A stretch of 64,000 bases of DNA, from NCBI RefSeq assembly GCF_016808095.1, contig NC_068970.1:50317630-50381629 (forward strand), in the 5' to 3' direction. This document shows positions 1-9,955 of this stretch, in pieces. How positions within the stretch are numbered: position 1 is the stretch's first letter; each line of letters starts with the position of its first letter. This DNA comes from Vigna angularis. Lineage: Eukaryota; Streptophyta; Magnoliopsida; Fabales; Fabaceae. The notes beneath the pieces were generated by a model. It saw only the letters and a list, made by a program, of their open reading frames with translations. It did no database searches and had not been told where the DNA came from. Both the position numbers and the translations under genes were made by a program.

Positions 1-506
1 TCTACTCGCAATCGGACCCGACAAAAAAAAATCCACCCACTACCTGACTCACTACCCGAATGGATACTCGCTTAAAAAATATCCGCGGGTATTTTAAAAC
101 CCGCGGATACTCGTGGATATCCGGGGATACCCACAAATATTTTAAAAATATATATTTTAATAAATTATTAAAATAATTTAAATAGAATTACAAAAAATAT
201 ATAAAATATAATATAAATTAAATTAAATATAAATTTTAATTAAATTTTAATTAAATTTAATCTTGTAAAATATAAATTAATGTTAATTTTAATTAAATTT
301 AACTTAATAAAATATAAATTAAATTTTTATTTTTATTTTTTGCGGGGTACGGATAGTATAATACCTACACCCGACCCGTTTATAAGCGGGTATTAAAATA
401 TCCGCTACCCACGGGTTGCAGGTAGTAAATATCCGCGGGTATAAATTATCCGTTGCGGATTTTATCCGCGGATATCTGCGGGCGCGGATTTTTTTGCCAT
501 TCCTAG
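1..506. repeat. hAT-like non-autonomous dispersed repeat, copy 1 (left end outside window)
   Basis: The stretch has GC-rich ends built on ATCCGCGGGTA-type motifs around an AT-rich core, and ends TTTGCCATTCCTAG. The same element, inverted and more decayed, is present at about 57807-58324, where the core aligns almost base for base and a target duplication can be seen. There is no coding capacity. The family assignment rests on the (T/C)AGGGATG-type ends and the 8-9 bp duplication of copy 2; it is inference. Confidence 0.6.
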
Positions 507-735
507 GTATGTACAATATTAAAATACAAATAGATGTAGAAGATAAGAAAAACAAATCAATTATTTGTTATAATTGTAAGAATTCATGCCACATTAAATA
601 TTGTAGGTTTAAAAAAATTAATAAACTTAATCTTAGTTCTAATATAGAAGATATATAGAATTACTAGTTTTTTTATTAAAATTTTGAAAGAAAAATCTAA
701 ATAAACGTTTTCTAAACATTTGAATAATATTTAAT

Positions 736-929
736 TTGACAATTAAATCACTTCACCAAGATTATGAGGTACACTCAATCAATACCATTGTGAGAGATCA
801 TGATCTTTTGTTTGAGGTTATTAAGGCTATTCCTAAACTTATTCCTCTTCTGTTAACTACAATTTATCAAAGTGGTTCTTCTTCTGGTTTCTCTTCTGTT
901 AATTACACCATCACCAATGATAATGAGAT
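736..929 (+). pseudogene. Copia-A gag, left fragment cut by the Pack-MULE
   Basis: This is an open frame of about 65 codons, ending in SVNYTITNDNE exactly at the Pack-MULE target duplication TAATGAGAT (921-929). Taken alone the peptide is not recognisable. Its assignment to Copia-A gag comes from the in-phase continuation at 9956, where the typical linker between zinc knuckle and protease (FTQAQYQHLLSLL) follows. Confidence 0.55.
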
Positions 930-1660
930 GAGAGTTACCCCCTCCACCACCACACATTATTTCCTACACCTCCCCATTCCTCTTTTGCCCTTTAATAATA
1001 TTTAAAATGATTTCAATATGCGTTGGTGAGAAACTGTTTGGATATACGATTTTAAAATGATATGCAGTAAATATATACCGCAACTAGCTTTCACCTTCAA
1101 AATTTATTGTTGGAGAGATTTGTCAAGAGCAAACATGAATTGATGAAGCAAAACTGCATGCATGGGTATTATTGGCAATACAAAGAACGCTTCCAGGGAG
1201 TCATCCATGATTCCTAGAATTTCAATAGCGGAAGGAGCAAAGCATTCTTTATTTGCACCAGGAATCCACACCTACAACAAAAAGAATAAAATGAGTAAGG
1301 CGATTTTTTAATTTGCTAATTTGTTCCATCTTTAGTTTGCATGTTATCTGGTACTTATAAAAAAAATTCTCTTGTAGATTGATTAGATTGCGAGCAACCA
1401 ACCTCTTCTTGTAGATTTTTATTCACTTTGTTCCTGATTCCTCTTCTAGTGTATCCACTTCTTTCTTGATCCATGACTTGACCAGGTTGATAATTACAGC
1501 TTCAGCCTCAAAAGGACACATATCCCTTATAACGAATTTCCCACTGTGAGAAATAGAGAAGATTGGGAGAAAATATCCCTTGTGTGTTTAGACTACACAT
1601 AGGGTAGTTTATTTATATTGTAAGATATGGGCCAATGCCCTTAATACATAATAGACTAAG

Positions 1661-4600
1661 TGACACGCGGGTCGCACCGCGTACAAATTCGATGCACGAA
1701 AATAATGCAGTATAGCTAGGAAGTGACTCCTAGGTCGTCTCTCAAGGACCAAATTGCTGGTTCAGTCTCAGATCACACACGAAGGGGGGGGGGGTTTGAA
1801 ATGGTTATTTTTGCGATGAAAATTAAATGCAACTGAATTTTAAAAAACGTTGAAATAAATACGATGAAGTAAAACGCAGTACAGTAAAACAAAATTAAAA
1901 CGGTAAAAACGAAATTGCAGTGAACAGTAAATCATTAAAAACAGTTCTGAAACAGAAAACTAAAATACAGAAAATGAAAATACAGAAAACGAAAATACAG
2001 TAAATAGTAAAAACAGAAAACAGTAAAACCAGAAAATTTTAGAAAACAGTAAAAACGAAAATACAGTAACATGAAACAGTAAAAATTAAATCTGAAACAG
2101 TAAAAACGAAAATACAGTAAAATAGAAAATACAAAAAACAGTAAAAACAGTAAAACAGTAAAACAAAAAAAATGAAATTACAGCAGTAAATAATAACAGT
2201 AAAAACAGTAAATACAGAAATTCAAAATCAGTAAAACAGTAAAAGCAAAATACAGAAAACATAAAATATAGAAAATAGTAAAAACAGAAAATAGTAAAAA
2301 TGAAAATACAGTAAAAAGTAAAAACATAAAACAGTAAAATTCAAATCTGAAAACAACATCAACATTACGGCGGCAAAACATTTAGATCAAAACTACAGCT
2401 AATAATTTAACGTGCAATAATCAACAACGCAGTGCAAGCAACAGTAAAAATTAAACGATAGGCACACAACGATAAATATTAAATTGCAACAGAAATTAAA
2501 TTACAACAACAAAATAAAATTGACAATTTAGTAACAGGAAATTAAATCACATTGTCTATTCAAATTAAAATTCATTACAACACAGAAAATTAAATTCGAA
2601 CCGTACACCACAATTGATAAACGTCTACTGTGCCAATCACCAACAGCTTCAGCTCCTACTGCCGTGACTCCACACCAGTTCCAGCATTCAAAATACTTCT
2701 TTGAAAAGATAAAGAGACTACTACACTACTATTACATTTCTGAAAATCAAAACACTCTGCCCAAGCTTCTCTGGAAGAGAGAAAAACTCTCCCCCGATGT
2801 AACTCTCTGGAACTCATACCACACACCTTCCTTTTATATCTTGGAAGTGAATGCTTCCTTCGCTGGAAATGCAGATGCAGTGGCGTGTGGTGCATGCTGC
2901 CTATGCCTTCCAATCTGGTATACCATTACCATCCTTTAAAACTAATTTCTTTCATAAATAAATAAGGTGGGGCCCTCCATTTTGTGATGATAGCTGGCCG
3001 TGAAGGAGTTGGGACGTGAATCAGCTACTGCACCGTGACCATGCTGGATGCCATTCTGCTTCAAACTGCTGGACGGTGATTCCCGTTTCAAGCATTTTTC
3101 TCATCTCTGTAACAGCCCTATGGATGCTGGATGCTCCTTGCTAGCTTCTTCAGACGTGGCTGGAAACTGCTGGGACGTGTGAAGCTTGGTGTTGCTGCTG
3201 GTCAACCGTGAGCTTCCATTGCTGCACTCTTTCCTCTCCAAGCTTCCTGGACCATGCTGCAGACTTCTCCAATGCAAATGATAACTCTTCTCCACTAAAA
3301 TAAACGCTTGCTTTTGCTCTTGAAACTCTCTGTTCCAGCACGTCCCAAGTGCACTCTGCAACGAACGTGTGGTGACTGGATCTTGGATGTGAATCTATGC
3401 TGAACTAGTTGGGCCGTGCTGCTGTATGGTTGCTCCAAAGCTGTTTGCAACTCTTGCTTGCTGGACCATGAGGTTGCTGGACCAGCTACTTCACTTCTAG
3501 CTCAACACCGTGCTCAGCTACAAACTTCTTCGATGGCTGCTCATTTTCCCTTTCTTCTTTTACTGCACCGTGAGTTGATCTTGTAAGGATGGTGCTTAGC
3601 TAGAATCACTTTCAAAACCAGCACTTAATATCCTCCATTAATATGTAAATATCGTGAGCTCCACTCCCTTGGATATAAGTTGGACAAGGCCGTGACTGTT
3701 ACTTGAAGTTGGTGTTGTTGGACGCAAGTTTCTCTTCTGGACGTGAAGACCTTGCCAAGTCGTGACAGTGTGCTGCTTGCGGGACAGTTGGCGTGGAGTG
3801 TGCTGCCTTGGTTGTGACCATGAAGAATTCTCTAGCCCGTGGAATGTAGACGTGCAGTTGCCGGGTGTGTTCTGCGTGTGTGTAGCTGCTGCCCGTTTCA
3901 AGCTTGAAGGACCGTGCCCTCTGGATGCTAGACCAGCTTCTTCTCTAAGGTGCCTCCTGCATGCTTGCTTCAAGGCGTGCGGTATGCTGGACAAAGCTTT
4001 GATGCGTGCGTGAAGTGTTGGTGCGTGGAGCTGGATGTTGGACCAAGGAACTTGCTAGCGTCTGGACGTGGCTGCTTCTTCTCATCATGGTGATTCTTCC
4101 CTCATGCGTAGCTGCTGTCCGAGAAGGAACTCAGAGTTGTGACCGAGAGCTCCCAAGCTTATGTGCTGGTCTTTCATGGGCTGCACAAAGAAAATTAATT
4201 CCCAAGAAGAACCGTGAGCAAGGCCGACCGTGTTGTGGTCGTTCCCGTTTTCTATTTTGATGTCTCCCATTTCCAAAAAGAAAGAAGATTCCTCCTGCTG
4301 TTGCTGTGAAGTGTACATGCTTTCCAAACCACTTCCACGTGAAGTGAGTCACCAAGTGGGCCACCAATAAAAATAATTCAGCAAAACACATTAGAATGAA
4401 ATATGTTTTTCCCAACCCAATGTGAATGGCCGTGTGTATTGTTCAGTTTCCAAACCAATTTTTACTTTAAAAATTCCAAGAGGTGAGATGTTTCCAAGTG
4501 TCCCAAAATGTATTTCCAAAAATTTTCCTTGTAAAATAATTAGCTCAGATAATTCAAATTAGTTAAAATAAGAATTTCCGATCAATTTTAGCACAATTAG

Positions 4601-4693
4601 GAAAAACAGGATAATACTATACATTCAAGCACAATTCCTTGATTAAATCCGGTACAATAAGCTAAGTGCAATGAGTAAAATATTGATTCATCA
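1661..4693 (-). mobile_element. 3.03-kb solo-LTR-like element inserted in the Copia-B 3' LTR
   Basis: The segment interrupts the Copia-B LTR and is bounded by a 5-bp duplication CTAAG (1656-1660 and 4694-4698). Its ends are TGACACGCGG...GATTCATCA, i.e. TG...CA with a 3-bp inverted terminus. It has no gag or pol. On the - strand a TATA-like GATATAAAAG sits at 2840-2831, which favours - orientation. Positions 1840-2350 are a cryptically simple tract of ACAGTAAAA/ACAGAAAA variants. Length and ends suit a solo LTR of a long-LTR Ty3 element (Ogre/Tat-like); a gutted non-autonomous element is the alternative. Confidence 0.7.
1840..2350. repeat. Degenerate simple repeat (ACAGTAAAA / ACAGAAAA family)
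   Basis: Dozens of near-copies of 8-10 bp words CAGTAAAA, CAGAAAA and CGAAAATA run without a fixed period inside the solo-LTR-like element. No ATG-led frame here is credible as a gene. Confidence 0.75.
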
Positions 4694-4756
4694 CTAAGCC
4701 CAAATAACAGAAACACGCATCTTAACATCTAACACTCCCCCTCAAGCTGGAGCATA

Positions 4757-6232
4757 TAAATCATATGTTCCAAGCTTGTTACAAAGATAATCAATTCTAG
4801 GTCCTCGTAAAGACTTAGTGAATATGTCTGCCAACTAGTTGCTTGAGTTAACAAACTCAGTCTTGATATCTCCGGATATGATTTTTTCTCGAATGAAATG
4901 ACAATCAACTTCAATGTGTTTGGTTCTCTCATGGAAGACATGGTTAGAGCTAATATGGAGAGCAGCTTGATTATCACATATAAGTATCATGTGAGTGACA
5001 TCTCCAAATTTTAATTCACTAAGCAATTATTTAAGCCACACAAGCTCGCAAGTAGTTGATGCCATAGCTCTATATTCTGCTTTTGCACTCGACCTTGCCA
5101 CAACACTTTGCTTCTTACTTTTCCAAGATATCAAGTTGCTACCAATAGAGACACAATATCCAGAAGTAGACCTCTTATCAGAAGGGGAACCAGCCCAATC
5201 AGCATCTTAATAGCAAACGATTTTTGTATCGTTGTTAGGGCCATATAGCAAACCTTTTCCAGGTGATCTTTTAATATACTTCAGTATACGAACAACTGCA
5301 TCCCAATGGTCTTCACATGGGGAGTTTAGAAATTGACTCACCACACTAACTGCGAAGGAAATGTCAGGACGCGTAACAGTAAGATAGTTTAATTTACCAA
5401 CTAGTCTTCTGTACCGTTCAGGATCTAAGAAAGGCTCCCCCTGATTTGGTAGGAGTTTGATGTTAGGGTCCATAGGTGTCTCAACAGATTTACAGTTCAT
5501 TAACCCTGTTTCCTCCAAGATGTCTAACGCATACTTCCTCTGAGATATGACAATACCATCATTGGATTGTGCTACTTCAATACCCAAAAAGTACCGGAGT
5601 TTGCCAAGATCTTTGGTTTGAAAATGATGACAAAGGTGTTGTTTCATCTGAGAGATGCCAAGATAGTCGCTTCCTGTGAGAACAATATCATCGACATACA
5701 CTATTAAGTAGATACATCCAGCACTCGAGTGGCGATAGAACACTGAATGATCCGCTTCACTGCGAGACATACCAAATTGTTGAACAACACAACTGAATTT
5801 ACCAAACCAAGCCCGAGGAGACTGTTTTAGGCCATATAAGGATTTGCGAAGATGACATACCAATCCAGATGACTCCCCTTGAGCAACAAAGCCAGGCGGT
5901 TGCTCCATATAAATTTCTTCCTGTAAATCACCATTGAGGAAAGCATTTTTGACATCAAGTTGGTAAATAGGCCATTGTCGAAGAGCGGCCATGGTAATGA
6001 ATAGGCGAACAGAGGTCATTTTTGCCACTGGAGAAAAAGTATCACCATAATCCAAACCAAAAATCTGTGTGTAGCCTTTGGCAACCAGTCGAGCTTTCAA
6101 ACGATCAATTGTGCCATCAGGACCAACCTTGATAGTATACACCCACCTACAACCAACAACAGACTTTCCAGATGGTAATTGGACAAGCTCCCAAGTTCCA
6201 CTTTCCTGTAAAGCACTTAAGTCATCCATCAT
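4757..6232 (-). pseudogene. Copia-B reverse transcriptase and RNase H
   Basis: The RT frame is open from 6232 to 5207: GCRWVYTIKVGPDG, RLVAKGYTQIFGLDYGDTFS, QLDVKNAFLNGDL, KSLYGLKQSPRAWF and the catalytic YVDD box. An in-frame stop at about 5207 is followed by RNase H text ([32 protein letters not shown]) with a further stop. The order ends at the polypurine tract. RT itself looks undamaged. Confidence 0.88.
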
Positions 6233-6981
6233 AGCTTGACGCTAACCAGGATGAGTTAAGGCATCACCCACAGATTTGGGAATTGACACAGAAGAAATGG
6301 ATGAGAGACAAGTATAAAAAGATGGAGATAATCTGTGGTAATTAAGAATAGTATAATGAGGGGAAGGGTTACGGGTAGAGCGTATACCTTTACGGAGGGC
6401 AATAGGCAAGTCAGACTCAGTTGTTGGAGCCGGAGGAGATACATGAGGCGGCACCGAAAGTGAGTCATGAGGGAGAAAATTATGGCGACTATAAACCTGA
6501 AGGGGTGGAGGTGAAGGATGATCCTGTGGTGAATGAGAGTCTAAAGAAGGAGAAGACAAAATGGGTGGAGCATCACGAGGAGGATCACAGATAAGAGGAA
6601 TATCAACAGTAACAGGGAGAGGTACAGAACTAGAAGATAGATGTGAAAAGTAAAAAGAAGACTCATCAAAAGTGACATCAGCAGAGATAAAATGACGATT
6701 GAGGGAAGGGGAAAAACACTTATAGCCCTTTTATGACCGTGGAAATCCTAAGAAGACACATTTGTGAGACTTAGGAGATAACTTATCAAGACCAGGACTA
6801 AAATCATGAACAAAACATGTAGACCCAAAAACTTGAAGATGTAATGGATGCAGAGGGTCTTGAGGAAATAAGATATAATGAGGGATTTTGTTATCTAGGA
6901 CGGAAGATGGCATGCGGTTGATAAGATAACATGCTGTGAGAATTGCATCACCCCAAAAGTGTGAGGGTACTTGACCATGAA

Positions 6982-7239
6982 TTAGAAGTGTATGAGTTGT
7001 TTCAATAAGGTGTCTAAATTCTTGCGCTCAGTCACCCCATTTTGTTGGGGGGTATAAGCACATGAGGTTTGGTGAAGAATGCCATGAGAAGCCATAAACT
7101 GTTTAAACGGTTGAGAAAGGTATTCACGGCCATTATCACTACGTAAATTTTGAATAGACACCCCAAACTGTGTTTTTATTTCATTGAAAAAAGATTGGAA
7201 AATAGAAAACAACTCAGAACGATTCTTCATTAAAAACAA
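6982..7239 (-). pseudogene. Copia-B integrase core
   Basis: The frame reads IQNLRSDNGREYLS and then TPQQNGVTERKN, carrying the second catalytic Asp and the Glu of the DDE triad. Flanking stops and a frame change at about 7000 separate it from the rest of the integrase C-terminus (6913-6731, VFGSTCFVHDFSPGLDKLSP, the usual Copia GKSP-box neighbourhood). Confidence 0.8.
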
Positions 7240-7317
7240 CCAAGTACATCTGGAATAGTCATCAATAAAGGTAACAAAATACTGAAAACCTAAAATGGAC
7301 TTAACACGACTAGGTCC

Positions 7318-8313
7318 CTAAATGTCAGAATGAACCAATGAAAAGGGGGACGACGCCCGTTGTGAGACACTACGAGGAAAGGAACTACGAGTATGCTTCC
7401 CTAACTGACAAGACTCACACGACAAACTTGATAATGTGGACAACCGCGGGACAAGTTGTTGTAGTTTGGTAAGACTAGGATGACCGAAATGAAGAAGGGA
7501 TGGTGACTCCATGACTACGCCAACATGTGGAGAAGGGCGGAGATGATAAAGGCCATGAGACTCACATCCTGTGCCAATCATGTGTTTCGAACTCCGGTCC
7601 TGCAACCAAACAAAATCTTTAGTAAAGGAAATAACACAATTAAGAGTACGAGTTAAACGACTAATGGACAATAAGTTGAAGGGAGACCTAGGGACATAAA
7701 GTACATGATCAATGGATATGGATGGAAAAATATTAACAGTACCAATACCATGAGATGAGACTCTAGACCCATCAGCCATTGTTACCGAGGGTAAACTATC
7801 CGGACATGACAAGGAAGAAAACAAGGACTTGGTACCAGTGATATGATCGGTGGTGCCTGATTCAAGGACCCAAGGTCCAAGGGAGTGACTTAGACCAACA
7901 AAAGGTGTACCTATACGTGCAACAGATGCAGATGTAGTGGAACCAGAGTGCTGATGATCCTCATACCATCTGAGAAATTCGTTAAAGATTGTAGGTTTGT
8001 CTATGATATTAGATAAAGTAGGATGGTCTGCAGATGGTGATCGGGGAGGTGGATCAGAATTTGCCATTGCTACAGGTCGAGGAGGACGTCCATGGAGAGC
8101 ATAACATCTATCAATCTTGTGGCCTAACTTGCCACAATGGTCACATTTTGGACGTCCTTTACTTGGCTTGCGAGACCGACTTCGATCATCACGTTGAGCA
8201 GCCATAACAGAGGAATCATCAATACGAGGGGATGTCTCAGTGACGGGTTTGCTCGGTATACGCAAAAGAGCAGAACAAGTAGAAGTAAAGTTGGGTATGA
8301 CAGGAGAACCCAA
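7318..8313 (-). pseudogene. Copia-B zinc knuckle, protease and pre-integrase segment
   Basis: The open frame contains the CCHC zinc knuckle, then the protease region (PWVLESGTTDHITG at about 7870-7835), then VLYVPRSPFNLLSISRL and the pre-integrase zinc region (LLHFGHP, CESCQLGKH), ending at integrase onset (SPFSLVHSDI). The family protease motif is DSG; here it is ESG, so the catalytic Asp is Glu. A stop at 7318 separates this piece from the integrase core. Confidence 0.8.
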
Positions 8314-8895
8314 AATCTAATCACGGACATGAGAAACATCATCAGAGAGTCCGTATAATGCCAACAACATGAAGAACTTTGATCGTTGTTCCAATTCTTC
8401 AGCAGGGGTGGAAGCAGGAGGTAATATATCATTAAAGTCATGAAGAAGGGCATGAATTTTACCCAAATATTCTGCCATGGGACCAAGATTGCGCGGACCA
8501 ATAACAGTTAATAGGTCCTAACAAACACCATAAAGACGCTGAGTGTCATTTGTGTATAACAACTTCGCTTGTGCCCATACTTCTGAACATGTCTCTTAGG
8601 ATCGAAACATTTGTTTCAGTGAGGATTGAATGGTGGACTTTATAACAATGCATAACTGAGCATCAATTTTCATCCAGCGGGAAGTGTCATCTATGGGAGC
8701 AGTAGTCACATTTTGAGTAAGATGATCTAAGTACCCCTGACTCTTCAACCAAAGTTTGATGTCGGATGTCCAGGTTGCATAATTTGTGCCATCTAACTTG
8801 TCAATGGACAAGTGTACATTCACATAATTAGTATATATTGAGGGATCAGAAGATGAGCCACCAATAGAGGTGTTTGTAAACGAGGAAGACGTCAT
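8124..8895 (-). pseudogene. Copia-B gag (frameshifted)
   Basis: The frame starts ATG at 8895 and reads SIDKLDGTNYATWTSDIKLW, the usual N-terminal motif of Copia gag (YxxW...). It stops near 8596, then continues in other frames through 8501-8124. The zinc knuckle CDHCGKLGHKIDRC (CX2CX4HX4C) lies just downstream at about 8145-8102 in the next open frame. It is a nucleocapsid precursor that would package element RNA; the breaks make it non-functional as it stands. Confidence 0.8.
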
Positions 8896-9279
8896 GGAGA
8901 GGGAGAAACCCTAAAAAATCAAAGTGCTCCGATTGACGCAACAACCACAGATCCAGAAAGAGGGCGAGGAGGCAATCACGGCGGTGCTGATCGGCGGCAG
9001 AAAGCTCCGGCGACGCGCGGCGGCAGCGGTGACTCATGCGGCGGCGCGTGGAGGCGCGTGGGTGGTCCGTTCGCCGTTATCTCTGTACCATGGTGGTCGC
9101 CCGACCGAGACGATTCCGATGGTGTGGTCACCGGCCGATTCTGGAACTTCGGCGATGGCGGCGGTGACGGCGACGGCTGCAACGGTGGAGGCGACGGCAG
9201 CGGCGGCGACTGACAGTGGCAGTGATGGGTGTCGGAGACCGTGGAGTTGACTGGAACTATTCTTGTGCTCTAGATACCA

Positions 9280-9431
9280 TGTGAGAAATAGAGAAGATTG
9301 GGAGAAAATATCCCTTGTGTGTTTAGACTACACATAGGGTAGTTTATTTATATTGTAAGATATGAGCCAATGCCCTTAATACAGAATAGACTAAGCCCAA
9401 ATAACAGAAACACGCATCTTAACATCTAACA
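9280..9431 (-). repeat. Copia-B 5' LTR (152 bp)
   Basis: It is flanked by the iMet-type primer-binding site on its 3' side (9267-9279) and by the CCCAC duplication on its 5' side. It is nearly identical to 1545-1660 joined to 4699-4734. Confidence 0.9.
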
Positions 9432-9955
9432 CCCACCATCGTCACTATTAATTGAATCTTCCACTGCTATATGTACTAGATCTTTCTCCAATTTATCAGC
9501 AACCATCAACGTTTGTATAGTATCAGGAGTCAACTCCGTAACACTCTTCACATATTGCTTCAACTCATGACCATAACATACATGAAGGGTAGCAACAACA
9601 ACAACAGCAACAATTGGATGCTATCTCTTCAGTATTGGACTAAACATTGATTTCTCGCAGAAAGCCACTTTGTTGACTTCTCGTGCAAGAACTGAGATAC
9701 GTGAAAATCTTGAAAACTCTAAACTAGCCTCAAGAAAGATAATTAGTGTTAGTGCTTGAGGAGGGAAGTTTGAAGGACAGATATCGACATCCGTTTCTCG
9801 TTCGACGGATGACTATATTCATGCACGGATGTTGACAACGTTTAAGAATCCAACGCATATTCATATTCATTTATGTATTACTGAAGGAAAAAAGAAGAGT
9901 GGGGAGATGCAGGAAGTAGTGTGTGGTGGTGGAGGGAGTAACTCTCTAATGAGAT

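Larger units (their letters stand above)
1545..9431 (-). mobile_element. Copia-B: young Ty1/Copia retrotransposon with 152-bp LTRs, inserted in the Pack-MULE
   Basis: The 5' LTR is 9280-9431. The 3' LTR is 1545-1660 plus 4699-4734, split by another element. Both begin TGTTAGATG and end CTCACA on the - strand. The target duplication is CCCAC (1540-1544 and 9432-9436). A primer-binding site TGGTATCTAGAGC (9279-9267) resembles the initiator-Met tRNA site of Copia elements, and the polypurine tract CTTGAGGGGGAG is at 4746-4735. Two substitutions separate the two LTRs by eye, so the insertion is recent. The gag-protease-integrase-RT-RNase H order is kept, but several stops and frameshifts break the frame. 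It lies opposite to Copia-A. Confidence 0.92.
1078..9720 (-). pseudogene. Captured fragment of a PATROL1-like (DUF810 / UNC13 MUN-domain) gene, split by Copia-B
   Basis: The - strand pieces are 9720-9437, 1544-1403 and 1271-1078. They read in order LAREVNKVAF, then CYGHELKQYVKSVTELTPD, LEKDLVHIAVEDS, NSDDGG, then after Copia-B FEAEAVIINLVKSWIKK, and, past an intron, IPGANKECFAPSAIEI, DDSLEAFF, HAVLL and LDKSLQQ. This order and wording match the C-terminal half of plant PATROL1/UNC13-homologue proteins, which deliver plasma-membrane proteins such as the H+-ATPase. The intron (1272-1402) keeps GT...AG ends, so genomic DNA, not cDNA, was captured. Damage includes TAG where the family has Trp (KR*HP), a frameshift before NKNLQEEV, an extra Ile codon (LPIIPM) and a stop after SLQQ. 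It is too short and broken to make the protein. Confidence 0.8.
930..9946. mobile_element. Pack-MULE (Mutator-like element) carrying an UNC13/PATROL1-like gene fragment
   Basis: The terminal inverted repeats are about 930-1026 and the reverse complement of about 9850-9946. Both start GAGAGTTAC(C/T)CCCTCCACC and stay alignable up to ATATGCGTTGG. The flanks are a perfect 9-bp direct duplication TAATGAGAT (921-929 and 9947-9955), the size typical of Mutator-like elements. Removing the later Copia-B insertion (1545-9431 plus one CCCAC) leaves about 1.1 kb between and including the TIRs. That body has no transposase and instead holds exons and an intron of a cellular gene on the - strand. This is the definition of a Pack-MULE. 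The call rests directly on sequence; only the family name is inferred. Confidence 0.88.

Noticed and set aside
416..658. An 80-codon frame at the left edge as a separate small gene
   Set aside because: Its first third is hAT-like repeat sequence and its end is a damaged Copia zinc knuckle, so it is a chance fusion of two repeats.
3101..4415. Open frames of 60-118 codons on both strands within 2650-4415
   Set aside because: They lie inside the 3-kb solo-LTR-like element, overlap each other and carry no recognisable domain.
8924..9250. GC-rich + strand frame of 108 codons (Ala/Gly-rich)
   Set aside because: It lies between the Copia-B 5' LTR and its gag start, antisense to the element; the CGG-rich leader leaves frames open by chance.
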